Part shown: positions 41,913-42,706 of the stretch, piece after piece
Numbering within the stretch: the first letter of the stretch is position 1
Layout of the letters: each line of letters opens with the position of its first letter
Source: Vicingaceae bacterium
GTDB lineage: Bacteria > Bacteroidota > Bacteroidia > Flavobacteriales_E > Vicingaceae
Direction of reading: 5' to 3'
NCBI GenBank assembly: GCA_019429185.1
Contig: JAHYJH010000016.1
Span: 1 to 42,706 of the forward strand
DNA length: 42,706 nucleotides
Program-made: the position numbers and the translations under genes
The notes under the pieces: model-generated
Told to the model about the DNA's origin: nothing
Seen by the model: only the letters and a program-made list of their open reading frames with translations
The model's database searches: none

Positions 41913-42278
41913 CTAATTTTTTAATATTTCAAGGGTTAATTCATTAGGGATAAGGTTGTTTTTTGATAAAAGTTTTTTTAAATCAGTGGGTTGAAACAGA
42001 ATGTCTCCTTCAGAATTTCTGTTTTTTTCTTTAACCAGCACGATAAGTTGACCAAGTTTATTTTCTTCTTTATATTTAACCTTAACTTCATCAACATTCG
42101 TAAGTTGCTTTGCCTCTGATTCTATTTCACTAAGTGTTGTTGAGGATAATTCACCCGAAAAACTATAGTAATAAATGGTTGTTATAACTTCTTGATTGCT
42201 TGTTGTTTGAGCGTGTAAATAAAAATTAGTAAAGCACAAAATGGGGATTAAAAAGGCAAGAGTTCTAATGAGTTTCAT
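41913..42278 (-). CDS. Small exported protein of unknown function
   Basis: A 121-residue protein with a signal peptide (MKLIRTLAFLIPILCFTNFY...HAQ, about 23 residues). The mature part TTIYYYSFSGELSSTTLSEI then ESEAKQLTNVDEVKVKYKEE suggests a small ferredoxin-like beta-alpha-beta fold, without metal-binding Cys. It lies upstream of the giant adhesin gene on the same strand and may share its promoter. Function is not known. Confidence 0.6.
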   Translation of the reverse strand: MKLIRTLAFLIPILCFTNFYLHAQTTSNQEVITTIYYYSFSGELSSTTLSEIESEAKQLTNVDEVKVKYKEENKLGQLIVLVKEKNRNSEGDILFQPTDLKKLLSKNNLIPNELTLEILKN

Positions 42279-42581
42279 TGATTTGATTTTTAAATATATA
42301 ACAAAAAGAATAACAAAGGTATAAAATTTTAATCATTGAAAGCAAATGTTTTTTTAAACACCAACTAAGATTCTACATCTTTTTTTAAGATAGTCTATAA
42401 AGTGTCAACCAAATACAATGTTGGGCTGGGTGGAAAATATCCGAGAGGTTAAACAAAATTACGGACAGAAGGAAATTTGCTAAAAGCAAACTCTAATATT
42501 ATTCACTCGGCACAGCCGAGCGAGTGGTTGAGTGGTTGAAGGTTAATATACTTTATTAATATCCTTGAATATATGTAGTTG
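42279..42581. other. Intergenic region with a GC-rich hairpin
   Basis: No gene is seen. CTCGGC-ACA-GCCGAG (42506-42520) is a short GC-rich hairpin within AT-rich sequence, flanked by CACTCGG/CGAGTGG words. It lies downstream of the partial gene at the right edge and may be its terminator or a dispersed palindrome. Confidence 0.4.
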
Positions 42582-42706
42582 TTAAGTTTCACAAGGTTGT
42601 TCCTTAAAGTCTTGTTTACTATTACTCTTCAAAAGTAGTATTTTTTCTTTAAACACTGCTGGCTTTTCCTTAAAAATTTTAGGTTCGAGTTCAAACCACT
42701 TTTCTA
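42582..42706 (-). CDS. C-terminal end of a gene running off the right edge
   Basis: An open frame enters from the window edge and ends at TAA (complement of 42582-42584). It gives about 40 residues, EKWFELEPKIFKEKPAVFKE... to ...DFKEQPCET. The Lys/Glu/Phe-rich composition and lack of stops suggest a real C terminus, but no family is recognisable and the rest lies outside. Confidence 0.45.
   Translation of the reverse strand, partial: EKWFELEPKIFKEKPAVFKEKILLLKSNSKQDFKEQPCET

Overview
The window looks like a chromosomal segment of a member of the Bacteroidota, most likely a Flavobacteriales-type organism. The reasons are AT-rich DNA, several TAnnTTTG-type -7 promoter boxes, two very large secreted proteins ending in the gliding-motility/type IX secretion (T9SS type B) sorting domain, a PorP/SprF-family T9SS membrane protein, a GIN-domain (DUF2807) envelope protein, and a CarB that lacks the C-terminal allosteric domain. 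No organism name can be given from the sequence alone.

Layout. (1) 319-7794, minus strand: an ECF sigma factor, its probable anti-sigma factor and a GIN/outer-membrane protein; a YdcF-like gene broken by one in-frame TGA; a DUF4834-type small membrane protein; carB; and rpmH (52 aa) with its own promoter and terminator. (2) 7917-11210, plus strand: a half-size DUF1456 protein, a GH3-family protein and an exported protein, separated by a MITE-like element and by palindromic repeats. (3) 11468-19310: a type II-C CRISPR-Cas locus in an unusual split layout. cas1 and cas2 point right. A 13-repeat array follows. A RhuM-Fic gene, a truncated RhuM gene, a HIRAN-domain gene and cas9 all point left. 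A tracrRNA diverges from cas9. The HIRAN gene overlaps the cas9 stop codon by ATGA. (4) 19425-25415, plus strand: deoxynucleoside kinase, YebC-family regulator, fatty acid desaturase and a glycine-rich/PKD T9SS adhesin. (5) 25646-31799: a family 2 glycosyltransferase, purL, and a tightly overlapping three-gene minus-strand operon. (6) 32196-36425: a signal-peptide protein with a long 35-residue-repeat coiled coil, phosphatidylserine decarboxylase and PorP/SprF. (7) 36654-42706, minus strand: an exported protein next to a structured intergenic element, a 1415-aa T9SS adhesin, a small exported protein, and the C-terminal end of one further gene at the edge.

Most interesting candidate. The operon 31799-30614 encodes a HEPN-like (UPF0332-type) protein, a 125-aa protein of unknown function, and a SecB-like chaperone, each joined to the next by an ATGA overlap. 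The middle protein ends in ...GENNYAMAA, almost a tmRNA (ssrA) degradation tag. This is the architecture expected of a toxin / unstable antitoxin / chaperone (TAC) system with a built-in degron, using a HEPN protein instead of the usual RelE/HigB-type toxin. The functional reading is inference. The overlaps and the tail are read directly from the sequence.

Two other signals deserve attention. One is the translational coupling of a HIRAN-domain protein to cas9. The other is a pair of about 125-bp intergenic foldback repeats (11209-11332 and 26562-26686, in opposite orientation) whose paired arms differ by compensating changes while an internal loop is unchanged, suggesting selection for structure.
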